A DNA stretch of 64,000 bases from Aliidiomarina celeris. Its GTDB lineage: Bacteria > Pseudomonadota > Gammaproteobacteria > Enterobacterales > Alteromonadaceae. A program made the translations under genes and the position numbers. Below the pieces are notes generated by a model. That model searched no databases, had not been told where the DNA came from, and saw only the letters and a list, made by a program, of their open reading frames with translations. Within the stretch, counting starts at the first letter, position 1. Every line of letters begins with the position of its first letter. Shown here one piece after another: positions 36,147-44,555 of this stretch. The stretch lies in NCBI RefSeq assembly GCF_003316875.1, contig NZ_QMIL01000002.1, positions 124,001 to 188,000 of the forward strand, given 5' to 3'.

Positions 36147-36872
36147 ATGTCTAAACTTATGCATGCTGCGTATTGGGCTGTAATAGTGGTGCTAGGGATT
36201 ATGTTGGGGGTGTCGCGAAATGCAAGCCCATCTACCGATACGGTGTTAACGCCTACGCCGAACTTAGATTTGAACCGCCAATTACTAGCCAGAGACAACA
36301 TAAATTCAGAGGCTCATTCCGCCGCCGACCTCGCCGCTGTACAGCGCCAAATGGCGAGCTTAGTAGCGGAGAATACGCTGCTCAAAGAGCAACTGGAAAC
36401 CGCTATAGCGCAACTAAGTGAAGTGCAATACGAAGCAGACGCAGTACTGGCGGGTAGCCGCAACAACAGCAGCGAACCTAGGCAACCCGAGAGCATAGCC
36501 GATGTGCTTGCCCGAAATGCACGTAACCTTAATTTAGAAGCTATTGACGTAACGAGCCTCGGGAAGCGCCTTGAAGAAGAGCCCGTCGACTACAATTGGG
36601 CGTATGAAATGGACATGAAGTTTAGAGATTTTCTACTTTCTTCAAACGCTTTAAGTAACATTCAGGTGGAAAATATAAATTGTCGCACCGAGGTATGTGA
36701 GTTTGAAATGCGCATGATCAATGAAGGTGATGACTTCAATACCATGACCTTTCATCGCGAGTTTTCCCAGCAAGACGCTATCAATCTGCAGGACTACATG
36801 TACCTTACCATGCACGAATCGGGTAGCGACGTGGTGCGGCTAATTCTGGAAAAACGAGATACCTCAGATTAG
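36147..36872 (+). CDS. Unknown membrane-anchored coiled-coil protein
   Basis: 241 residues, not recognised. One N-terminal membrane anchor (residues 5-24), then a spacer, a heptad-rich coiled coil (about 58-95, LAAVQRQMASLVAENTLLKEQL in part), and a globular C-terminal part beginning near EPVDYNWAYEMDMKFRDF, with a close cysteine pair in NCRTEVCEFEM that could form a disulfide. This suggests a periplasmic dimer held to the inner membrane. AAGGGAAA precedes the ATG. It stands alone between terminated or spaced genes; no partner is obvious. Confidence 0.75.
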   Translation: MSKLMHAAYWAVIVVLGIMLGVSRNASPSTDTVLTPTPNLDLNRQLLARDNINSEAHSAADLAAVQRQMASLVAENTLLKEQLETAIAQLSEVQYEADAVLAGSRNNSSEPRQPESIADVLARNARNLNLEAIDVTSLGKRLEEEPVDYNWAYEMDMKFRDFLLSSNALSNIQVENINCRTEVCEFEMRMINEGDDFNTMTFHREFSQQDAINLQDYMYLTMHESGSDVVRLILEKRDTSD

Positions 36873-37028
36873 TTGTACGAAATACGCCGTTGTTGCTATG
36901 CATTTTCCCGCAAATATGAATATAGTAACCGCTGAATTTTTAAACGGCTCGGTACCTGCCTTCTTGTTTATTCGGAATGTCATTAAGCTGAGCCGCCTGT
37001 ACTGACTTGATATTACAGAGGTAGCCAC

Positions 37029-38210
37029 ATGAGTAAGCACCGCCCTTCATTTAATTGGCAAGACCCGTTCCTACTCGACTCAATGCTGTCGGACGAAGAG
37101 CGCATGATCCGTGATAGCGCGCACAGTTATTGCCAAGAGAACCTGATGCCACGCGTGCTAACGGCCAATCGTGAAGAGCGCTTTGATCGTGAAATCATGT
37201 CGGAGATGGGTGAAATGGGTTTGCTCGGGGCAACCATTCCGGAGGAGTTTGGCGGGGCGGGCGTGAATCATGTGTGCTATGGCCTAATTGCGCGTGAAGT
37301 GGAGCGTGTCGACAGCGGTTACCGCAGTGCCATGAGTGTGCAAAGCTCTTTGGTTATGTACCCCATTTATACCTTCGGTAGTGACGCGCAGCGGCAAAAG
37401 TATTTACCAAAACTTGCGAGCGGTGAATGGGTAGGTTGCTTCGGTTTAACTGAGCCCGACGCCGGTTCTGATCCAGCGGGTATGAAAACAAGGGCTGTGA
37501 AAGTAGACGGCGGCTACCAACTCACCGGGAGTAAAATGTGGATTACCAATAGCCCCATTGCCGACGTTTTTGTGGTGTGGGCCAAGCTCGACGGTGTAAT
37601 CCGCGGATTTGTATTGGAAAAAGGAATGCAAGGTCTGAGTGCTCCGAAAATAGAAGGCAAGTTTAGCCTGCGTGCGTCGATTACCGGTGAAATTGTAATG
37701 GACAACGTGTTTGTGCCCGAAGAAAACATGTTTCCAGAAGTGACCGGCCTAAAAGGACCATTTAGCTGCCTTAATAAGGCGCGTTATGGAATTGCATGGG
37801 GTTCGCTGGGTGCTGCGGAATTTTGCTGGCACGCGGCACGCCAATATACCCTCGACCGCACCCAATTTGGCAAGCCTTTGGCTGCGAACCAACTGATTCA
37901 GAAAAAGTTGGCCGACATGCAAACCGAGATACATTTGGGGTTACTCGGTGCGTTGCAGGCGGGGCGAATGGCTGACCAAGGTGTATTGGCGCCGGAAACC
38001 ATAAGCTTAATCAAACGCAATAGCTGCGGCAAAGCCCTAGACATTGCCCGCGTAGCGCGCGACATGCACGGCGGCAACGGTATTGCCGACGAATACCATG
38101 TTATTCGTCATGTGATGAACCTTGAAGCTGTGAATACATACGAGGGTACTCACGACATTCACGCGCTTATATTGGGCCGCGCGCAAACCGACATTGCTGC
38201 CTTCGGGTAA
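37029..38210 (+). CDS. gcdH: Glutaryl-CoA dehydrogenase (acyl-CoA dehydrogenase family)
   Basis: FAD enzyme of 393 residues that oxidises and decarboxylates glutaryl-CoA to crotonyl-CoA in lysine and tryptophan breakdown. The start [18 protein letters not shown], the block [31 protein letters not shown] and the catalytic glutamate in [19 protein letters not shown] follow the GcdH pattern closely rather than generic acyl-CoA dehydrogenases. AGAGG is seven bases upstream. First gene of an operon with the fused E1 gene (five-base gap) and the acyltransferase. Confidence 0.93.
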   Translation: MSKHRPSFNWQDPFLLDSMLSDEERMIRDSAHSYCQENLMPRVLTANREERFDREIMSEMGEMGLLGATIPEEFGGAGVNHVCYGLIAREVERVDSGYRSAMSVQSSLVMYPIYTFGSDAQRQKYLPKLASGEWVGCFGLTEPDAGSDPAGMKTRAVKVDGGYQLTGSKMWITNSPIADVFVVWAKLDGVIRGFVLEKGMQGLSAPKIEGKFSLRASITGEIVMDNVFVPEENMFPEVTGLKGPFSCLNKARYGIAWGSLGAAEFCWHAARQYTLDRTQFGKPLAANQLIQKKLADMQTEIHLGLLGALQAGRMADQGVLAPETISLIKRNSCGKALDIARVARDMHGGNGIADEYHVIRHVMNLEAVNTYEGTHDIHALILGRAQTDIAAFG

Positions 38211-38215
38211 GCATA

Positions 38216-40450
38216 ATGAGCGAAACTACCAGCACTCTTTACCAACGTGTTCTCGACGGGCTGTTTAATCAGCCTGCGCCTGAAATTGGCGAGCAGCCCA
38301 CGTTAGAGCAAGTCGGTATTTCCCGCCAGCAACTCTTCGACTGGGTGCATAGCCAGCTTACCAGTCGTTTGCTTGACATTCATAGCCGTGAGCTGCAAGC
38401 CAAAGGTGAGAGCTTTTACACCATAGGCTCGGCAGGCCACGAAGGAAATGCGGCGGTAGCCGCTGCATTTCGTAAAACCGATATGGCGTTCTTGCACTAT
38501 CGTTCCGCGGCGTTCTTTATCGAGCGGCAACGGCAAGCCTTAGGCAGCACCCCAATTCACGATATGCTGCTAAGCTTTGTGGCCAGTGCCTACGACCCAA
38601 TATCGTCTGGGCGCCACAAGGTACTCGGATCTGCTGAACTGAACGTACCGCCGCAAACCAGTACCATAGGTTCACACTTACCGAAAGCCATGGGTATGGC
38701 GTTTAGTATTGGCTTGGCTAAACGAATTCATCATCAGGGTAAAGTGCCAAACGACAGTGTGGTGCTCTGCAGTTTTGGTGACGCTTCGGCAAATCACAGT
38801 ACCACTCAAGGGGCTATTAACGCCGCGTGCTGGGCGTCGTTCCAAAGCATTCCGTTGCCCGTTGTGATGCTCTGCGAAGACAACGGTATAGGCATAAGTA
38901 CCGCTACGCCCCATCGTTGGATTGAAGCCAGTTTTGCTCACCGCCCCGGCCTAAGTTATATCAGCTGTGACGGCCGCAATGTGCTGGACGTTTTCCGAGC
39001 TTCGAAAGAAGCAGAGCGCGTTGCAAGAAAACTGAGAAAACCGGTGTTTCTGCACATGAAGTGTGTGCGCTTGTACGGCCACGCCGGGTCAGATGCGGAA
39101 ATGACCTACCTAACCAAGGCGCAAATTGAACACAATGAGGCGCAAGATCCACTGCGCTTTAGTGTGGCTCTGCTGGAGCATTTCGGCATTGCAACGCGCC
39201 AACAACTGCGTTTGCATACCGAACAGCTCTATCAACAAATACAAGCGGTGGCAGCGCATGCGGTTGCTAAGCCAAAATTAAAGAATGCCAGCGAAGTAAT
39301 GGCCGACGTAGCGCCTCAGCACGCAGCAGTTGCTATACCAGACCCTGCGAAGGGTGAGGTTAGGGAGCGTTTGTTCGGTCACGAAAAGCACAATATAGGG
39401 AAGCCGCAAACCTTAAACAAGCTGCTAAATTGGGCACTTCACGACCTTATGTATCAATACCCTGAAATTATTCTCGCGGGTGAAGATATTGGCAAAAAAG
39501 GTGGCGTTTATGGGGTGACAAGTCGGCTCGTGAATAGTTTTGGTCCGAACCGTGTGATCAACACCTTACTCGACGAACAGAGTATTTTGGGCGTTGCGAT
39601 TGGCGCCGCCCATAACGGCTTTTTGCCGATCCCCGAAATTCAGTTCCTCGCCTATGTGCATAACGCTGAAGACCAAATTCGTGGTGAGGCTGCCACGCTT
39701 CAGTTTTTTAGCTCTGGCCAGTTTAGCAACCCTATGGTTATTCGTATTGCTGGTTTAGCCTATCAAAAAGGTTTTGGTGGTCATTTTCATAACGACAACA
39801 GCTTCGCGGTTTTCCGAGACTTGCCCGGTGTGGTCTTGGTTTGTCCGTCGAATGGGGCTAGTGGTGCTAAATTGCTTCGTGAAGCGGTACGGCTCGCCCA
39901 TGAACAAAAGCGTGTAGTGATATTTTTAGAGCCGATTGCGCTTTACAACACTAAAGACCTTCATTCGGCGGGGGACAACGAGTGGGCGTGCGAATATCCA
40001 GAGCCGACTGAGCGCATTGGCTTTGGCAAGGTGACCGTACATAATACAGCGCCCTCAACCTCGTCTGTTGCGCTCGCTATTGTAAGCTATGGCAACGGCT
40101 ATTATTTAAGTCGACAAGCGCAAGAGCAACTTATAGCAGAAGGCTACACCGTTCGCGTTATCGATCTCAATTGGTTGCACCCTTTACCTATGGAAAGCTT
40201 GCTTGCGGCTCTTGAAGGTGTGGAACGTGTGCTTATTGTCGATGAGTGCCGCCGCACGGGCAGTGTTTCGGAAGAGCTTTGCACCTGCCTGCAAGAGGCG
40301 GGAGTAACCATGCCGGTAGCGCGAATTACCGCAGAGGACAGTTTTATTCCACTTGCCAAAGCGGCCTACCATGTATTACCGAGCTGCGAGCAGATTGTTG
40401 AGGTGGCGAAGCAGTTACTGAAAGAAGGAACTCAGCATGGGCAACAATAA
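38216..40450 (+). CDS. Fused E1 alpha/beta subunits of a 2-oxoacid dehydrogenase
   Basis: Thiamine-diphosphate enzyme of 744 residues in which the E1 alpha (about 1-350) and E1 beta (about 395-740) chains of a pyruvate/branched-chain 2-oxoacid dehydrogenase are joined. Cofactor motif: CSFGDASANHSTTQGA ... CEDNGIGIS; beta part: LAGEDIGKKGGVYGVT, DEQSILGVAIGAA and HNDNSFAVFRD. The enzyme decarboxylates a 2-oxoacid and hands the acyl group to a lipoyl E2, but no E2 or E3 gene is in the window. Its end overlaps the next gene by 14 bases. The branched-chain-like fold is seen; the true substrate is not known. Confidence 0.88.
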   Translation: MSETTSTLYQRVLDGLFNQPAPEIGEQPTLEQVGISRQQLFDWVHSQLTSRLLDIHSRELQAKGESFYTIGSAGHEGNAAVAAAFRKTDMAFLHYRSAAFFIERQRQALGSTPIHDMLLSFVASAYDPISSGRHKVLGSAELNVPPQTSTIGSHLPKAMGMAFSIGLAKRIHHQGKVPNDSVVLCSFGDASANHSTTQGAINAACWASFQSIPLPVVMLCEDNGIGISTATPHRWIEASFAHRPGLSYISCDGRNVLDVFRASKEAERVARKLRKPVFLHMKCVRLYGHAGSDAEMTYLTKAQIEHNEAQDPLRFSVALLEHFGIATRQQLRLHTEQLYQQIQAVAAHAVAKPKLKNASEVMADVAPQHAAVAIPDPAKGEVRERLFGHEKHNIGKPQTLNKLLNWALHDLMYQYPEIILAGEDIGKKGGVYGVTSRLVNSFGPNRVINTLLDEQSILGVAIGAAHNGFLPIPEIQFLAYVHNAEDQIRGEAATLQFFSSGQFSNPMVIRIAGLAYQKGFGGHFHNDNSFAVFRDLPGVVLVCPSNGASGAKLLREAVRLAHEQKRVVIFLEPIALYNTKDLHSAGDNEWACEYPEPTERIGFGKVTVHNTAPSTSSVALAIVSYGNGYYLSRQAQEQLIAEGYTVRVIDLNWLHPLPMESLLAALEGVERVLIVDECRRTGSVSEELCTCLQEAGVTMPVARITAEDSFIPLAKAAYHVLPSCEQIVEVAKQLLKEGTQHGQQ

Positions 40451-41492
40451 AAAGCAAAGAGCGATTGTTATTTGCCCAGGGCGTGGTACCTATAACCGTA
40501 CCGAGCTCGGATATTTGCAGCGTTACCATTCTGAACATGCCGACACGCTCGCGCTATTCGACGCCCAGCGTGCCGCTGAAGGCAAACCTACACTCGCCAG
40601 TTTAGACACGGCCACAGTATTTAAAAGCAAAGAGCATTTGCATGCACAGAATGCCGCACCGTTAATTTATAGCTGTGCTTATTTTGATTTTTTGAGTATC
40701 GATCGCGAGCGTTATGACATTGTGGCGGTGACCGGCAACAGTATGGGCTGGTACATAGCGCTAGCGTGCGCTGGCGCGCTGAGTGCAATTCGAGGCTTCG
40801 AATTAGTGTCCGGTATGGCTGAACTCACTCAGGGCGCAAATTTAGGCGGGCAGCTTATTTACCCCTTGGTTGACAGCGCATGGCAGGTTTCGAACAGCCA
40901 TGCGGCTGCAGTGGAGGCAGCCATACAAGACGCGGCGGCGCACAATGACCCGCTTTATTGGTCCATTGCCTTTGGCGGGTATGCCGTTCTTGCTGGCTCT
41001 CATGCTGCAATTAAGCGTGCTTTAGCAGCCTTGCCACCCGTTGAAGAGCGATATCCATTTGAATTGCCCGGCCATAGTGCGTTCCACACGCCGTTAATGC
41101 AGCAGGCCAGTGAGCGTGGCTTGGAGCAGTTTTCAACGTCGTTTTTTAAAGCACCGGAATTACCTTTGATCGACGGCAACGGTCGTATCTGGCACGCCAC
41201 GGGTACACAAGCAGACGCCTTGCGAAACTACACATTAACCACGCAGGTTACTGAAACCTACCATTTGAGCAAAGCTGTCCGCGTGGGGTTACGAGAGTTT
41301 GCGCCCGATGTGGTACTCCTTACGGGGCCAGGCTCTACGATGGGGGGCGCCGTAGCGCAGGTTATGATTGAAGAAAACTGGCACGGTTTACAAAACAAGG
41401 CCGACTTTATTGCACAGCAGGCGTCAGAACCGAGCCTGCTGGCATTAGGAATCCCAGAACAGCGCGCTCAAGCGATTTCTTGCGTGCCGTAA
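40437..41492 (+). CDS. FabD-like acyltransferase lacking the malonyl-binding arginine
   Basis: 351 residues with the acyltransferase fold of malonyl-CoA:ACP transacylase. The nucleophile is Ser102 in GNSMG (GHSLG in FabD) and the catalytic histidine is in PGHSAFHTPLM. Aligned without gaps to E. coli FabD as I recall it, the arginine that holds the malonyl carboxylate (R117) is Met127 here, so a monocarboxylic acyl group is more likely than malonyl. GAAGGA precedes the ATG inside the end of the E1 gene. Its 3' end overlaps the convergent regulator gene by 25 bases. Confidence 0.82.
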   Translation: MGNNKKQRAIVICPGRGTYNRTELGYLQRYHSEHADTLALFDAQRAAEGKPTLASLDTATVFKSKEHLHAQNAAPLIYSCAYFDFLSIDRERYDIVAVTGNSMGWYIALACAGALSAIRGFELVSGMAELTQGANLGGQLIYPLVDSAWQVSNSHAAAVEAAIQDAAAHNDPLYWSIAFGGYAVLAGSHAAIKRALAALPPVEERYPFELPGHSAFHTPLMQQASERGLEQFSTSFFKAPELPLIDGNGRIWHATGTQADALRNYTLTTQVTETYHLSKAVRVGLREFAPDVVLLTGPGSTMGGAVAQVMIEENWHGLQNKADFIAQQASEPSLLALGIPEQRAQAISCVP

Positions 41493-42091
41493 AGCCAACT
41501 TGCTGCAGCTAAACGCGTTTGTAAGCCAAGTTTACGCAGTAGATTTTTCACGTGCACTTTAACTGTGCCCTCAGCGATATCGAGGGCTTTTGCAATGTGT
41601 TTGTTGCTATTGCCCTGCGCGATCAAAATCAGTGTTTGTCGCTCTCGCTTGGTTAAAGCTTGCAGTACAATAGACTTATCATCGACTTGTTTTTGAATGC
41701 CATTTACCAGCGCTTGCAATGCTGGCTGGCACATTACCACGTTACCTGCTCGAACTTGCTTGAGCTGTTCAAGCAGATTGGGTGTAGGCTCACTCAGGCA
41801 CAAGCAATTCTTTACGCCTAGCTCAATAGTGCCGGGTAAAGGGGTGCTGTACTGATAGTTACTCAGTAAAGTTACGTTGCGCACGTCCTGTTTTGCCCCT
41901 AAACGCTCAAGTAAACTTAGCACTTTAGCCGCTGACGGCTCATTGCTGACCAGCACAAGCGGGCTTTGTTTTGCCATTCGCGCGGGTAGCTGCTCAATAA
42001 ACCGAATTTGCGGCGACTTATGCAGCAGGGGCTGATGGTGCCGTAGCAGCATGTCGGGATCGTAAACGTGAAGCGGGATAACTTGGTTCAT
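41468..42091 (-). CDS. NarL/LuxR-type regulator with degenerate receiver domain
   Basis: 207 residues. C-terminal helix-turn-helix: LTKRERQTLILIAQGNSNK ... GTVKVHVKNLLRKLGL followed by TRLAAASWL, very close to NarL/NarP. The N-terminal 125 residues have the length and end pattern of a receiver domain, but no phospho-acceptor aspartate loop can be seen, as in CsgD/VpsT-type orphans. The start at 42091 is chosen over an open extension to 42298, which runs through the control region. It is divergent from the DGC gene with two FNR-type boxes between. Confidence 0.85.
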   Translation of the reverse strand: MNQVIPLHVYDPDMLLRHHQPLLHKSPQIRFIEQLPARMAKQSPLVLVSNEPSAAKVLSLLERLGAKQDVRNVTLLSNYQYSTPLPGTIELGVKNCLCLSEPTPNLLEQLKQVRAGNVVMCQPALQALVNGIQKQVDDKSIVLQALTKRERQTLILIAQGNSNKHIAKALDIAEGTVKVHVKNLLRKLGLQTRLAAASWLYGTQEIA

Positions 42092-42148
42092 AATAAACTC
42101 ACTACTAATCAACGGTGCAAATTTCACCACAAAAGCGGTAGTTAAACA

Positions 42149-42162
42149 TTGATAGGGATCAT
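42149..42162. promoter_or_regulatory. FNR-type box facing the NarL-like gene
   Basis: TTGATAGGGATCAT matches the FNR consensus TTGATNNNNATCAA at nine of ten defined positions. It lies about 64 bases before the regulator start. Confidence 0.5.
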
Positions 42163-42211
42163 GTTTGCTGCGGTTGCTCCGTATTTGCCACGAGTTTATT
42201 TCGAAACTGCT

Positions 42212-42252
42212 TTGATTCAGGTCAATGTATGACACGCACAAGAGCTTACACT
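42212..42252 (+). promoter_or_regulatory. FNR class II-type promoter of the DGC gene
   Basis: TTGATTCAGGTCAA (42212-42225, nine of ten defined positions) followed after 21 bases by TACACT (42247-42252). This places the box near -41 from the expected start, the spacing of FNR-activated class II promoters. Confidence 0.55.
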
Positions 42253-42284
42253 GGTAAAACCTGAATGAAGAAGCGAGCCCCCGT

Positions 42285-42656
42285 ATGTTACCGTGCAAAA
42301 CAAAACCTTTGGTTTATGCCTGCAGTGGATGCACGCGGGCAGGGCGTTTAAGCCACGACGTTGCCATGGGATTAATGAACGACAACGTGGCGAATGTGGG
42401 TTGCTTACCGGCTTTGGCACTTGGCTTTGAGAGTGAAAAAGAGCGAGCCGCACGTTGCCCAGTATTAGTGCTCGACGGTTGTGAGCAAAAGTGTGGTTTG
42501 GTTGCCTTTCAGCAGCTGCAGCTCAACGTAAAGTGGCATGTCGACCTAAACCAGCTGTGTCCCAGCCACGACCATGAGAGCGTCGATTATTCGCTTACCG
42601 AGCTTTATGCGGTGATGGCACATTTGAATCGGCTAATTGCTCAGCAAGCACAGTAG
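42285..42656 (+). CDS. DGC-domain putative zinc-binding protein
   Basis: 123 residues of the small cysteine-rich DGC family, named for its Asp-Gly-Cys motif. Seen in order: YACSGCTRAGRLSHDVAMGL, NVGCLPALALG, RCPVLVLDGCEQKCG; the cysteines are expected to bind zinc. Function is unknown. The FNR-type promoter and the NarL-like neighbour suggest an anaerobic or nitrate/nitric-oxide role, which is inference. Confidence 0.85.
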   Translation: MLPCKTKPLVYACSGCTRAGRLSHDVAMGLMNDNVANVGCLPALALGFESEKERAARCPVLVLDGCEQKCGLVAFQQLQLNVKWHVDLNQLCPSHDHESVDYSLTELYAVMAHLNRLIAQQAQ

Positions 42657-42682
42657 TTCGTACACAAAGTAAGTCGCTCACC

Positions 42683-43474
42683 TTATTTGCGTAGTCCTCG
42701 TGTTTGTTTCGCCATCATTGCTGCATAGCGACTGCGAGGGAGCCAACGTTTAAGGCGCCAAATTCCCCGCGCTTTTTTATGGGGCAATATATAGAAAGTG
42801 CCTCGTTCCGCTTCTTTTACTACAAACTGAGCAACGTCTGTTGCACTTAATTCACTCTTGCTCATTAATTTGTCGAGTGTTTTATGCATGCCAGGAACTG
42901 TGGTACGCATACTGGTGCCCAGATTTGTACGGAAAAAGGAAGGACACACCACAGACACCTTAATACCGTCGGGGTGTAACTCGTGCTGCAGGGTTTCCGA
43001 CAAAGACACAACGGCGGCTTTTGTGCTGTTGTACGCCGACATGCGAGGAACGTCGAGTAGGCCTGCCATAGAAGCGACATTAATGAACTGGCCGTGGCCT
43101 TGCGCTTTGAATACCGGAGTGAAAGCACGGCAGCCACGCACAACACCCATCAGGTTGATGTCAATAATCCAATGCCAGTCGTCTTCACTGACATCTTCTA
43201 TTGCGCCTACCTGGGCCACACCCGCATTATTAATCACCACATCAACACCGCCCCATTGGGCTGTTAAGGTTGCTGCGGCTTGGTCTAGCTGTGCAGCTTT
43301 GGTCACGTCGCATTGCAAAGCAATGGCGCTTGCATTGAGCTGCGTTACGGCTTGCTCCGCGGCAGCAATGTCGATATCGGCGATACAAACCTGATCACCT
43401 CTGTTGCTGTAGTATTGGGCCAGCGCAAAGCCTAGGCCTTGCGCACCACCGGTAATAAAAATGCGTTTGCTCAT
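42683..43474 (-). CDS. Short-chain dehydrogenase/reductase
   Basis: 263-residue NAD(P)-dependent oxidoreductase. Rossmann motif TGGAQGLG at the start, aspartate of IADIDIAAAE (hints at NAD), NNAGVAQ, the catalytic serine in VASMAGLLD and YNSTK. Substrate unknown. GAGGT upstream of the ATG. It stands alone, divergent from the YeiH-type gene. Confidence 0.92.
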   Translation of the reverse strand: MSKRIFITGGAQGLGFALAQYYSNRGDQVCIADIDIAAAEQAVTQLNASAIALQCDVTKAAQLDQAAATLTAQWGGVDVVINNAGVAQVGAIEDVSEDDWHWIIDINLMGVVRGCRAFTPVFKAQGHGQFINVASMAGLLDVPRMSAYNSTKAAVVSLSETLQHELHPDGIKVSVVCPSFFRTNLGTSMRTTVPGMHKTLDKLMSKSELSATDVAQFVVKEAERGTFYILPHKKARGIWRLKRWLPRSRYAAMMAKQTRGLRK

Positions 43475-43610
43475 GCGTTTACCTCGTTAATGTGTCGTTC
43501 TTTTATACGGCAGCATGCAGCAAGGTGCAACGGCATAGACGTTGAAATGTACGTTGTTGAAGTTTACTAACCTGCGTACACTTGGCCCGAACTAAAACCG
43601 AGGGCTGGCT

Positions 43611-44555
43611 ATGGTTGTTTCACTGAAACATATTATTTTTGTTTTTGTAGGGTTGCTGTGCGTAACTCCCATTATTTCAGCGCCTTATGCCCTGTTGTTT
43701 GGCTTAGGGTTCGCGTTGCTCGATTGGGTGCCTAAGCACATTAACCTGCAGGCTATTATTAAGCGGTTGTTGGCGATTTCGGTGGTAGGCTTAGGCTTTG
43801 GTATGAACGCCTACTCTGCGTTGGCCGCGAGCAAGGCCAACTTGCCAGCATTGCTGGTACTCATTCTGCTAACCATGGTGTGTGGAATTGTTTTTATGCG
43901 CGCCTTAAAACTGCACCCCGAAACGGCAGTGTTGGTGAGTTCCGGTACCGCCATTTGCGGTGGCAGTGCTATTGCCGCCTTAGCGCCTGCAATAAAGGCA
44001 AAGCAAGAACGCGTGGGAATAGCTCTTGCGTGCGTTTTTATTCTTAATGCGCTGGCGCTTTGGTTGTTCCCTTGGCTCGGGCACTATTTCGGATTAACTG
44101 AACACCAGTTTGGTATTTGGGCCGCTTTAGCTATTCATGACACGGCTTCCGTAGTTGCCGCAGCCGGGCAATTTGGCGACCAAGCGTTGGCTGTGGCAAC
44201 ACCTTTAAAGTTAACACGCGCACTCGCTATTGTGCCTTTGGTGCTGGTGGTGTCTTGGTGGTGGCAGCGGCGCAACCGCGCTGCAGTAACGGCGAAAAGA
44301 GCAGCCGTTCCGGGGTTTATTTTGCTTTATCTTGTGGCTATGACTATTGCCACCTTATTACCCCAAGGGCGCGATATTTATTCTGTTATTTATGATCTGG
44401 CGAAATTGCTGTTAGTGGGTTGTGTGTTCCTTATTGGCGCCACCCTCAACAAGCGTAATCTTAAACAAATGGGGTTGAAGCCATTTTTGTTTGCTTGCTT
44501 GTTATGGGCGGTAATTTCCATCGTGAGTCTGCTCTATGTAATGGCATGGGCTTAA
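43611..44555 (+). CDS. YeiH-type putative sulfate exporter (UPF0324/PSE family)
   Basis: Inner-membrane protein of 314 residues with about ten helices. Family blocks: VGLGFGMN, SSGTAICGGSAIAALAPAI and LAIHDTASVVAAAGQFG. Function is only suggested by family. Its TAA stop shares three bases with the TTA (stop) of the convergent patatin gene, so the genes overlap by four bases. Confidence 0.9.
   Translation: MVVSLKHIIFVFVGLLCVTPIISAPYALLFGLGFALLDWVPKHINLQAIIKRLLAISVVGLGFGMNAYSALAASKANLPALLVLILLTMVCGIVFMRALKLHPETAVLVSSGTAICGGSAIAALAPAIKAKQERVGIALACVFILNALALWLFPWLGHYFGLTEHQFGIWAALAIHDTASVVAAAGQFGDQALAVATPLKLTRALAIVPLVLVVSWWWQRRNRAAVTAKRAAVPGFILLYLVAMTIATLLPQGRDIYSVIYDLAKLLLVGCVFLIGATLNKRNLKQMGLKPFLFACLLWAVISIVSLLYVMAWA

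Noticed and set aside
42092-42298. Longer N terminus for the NarL-like regulator
   Set aside because: It would run through the divergent control region with both FNR-type boxes; the start at 42091 gives a normal length.
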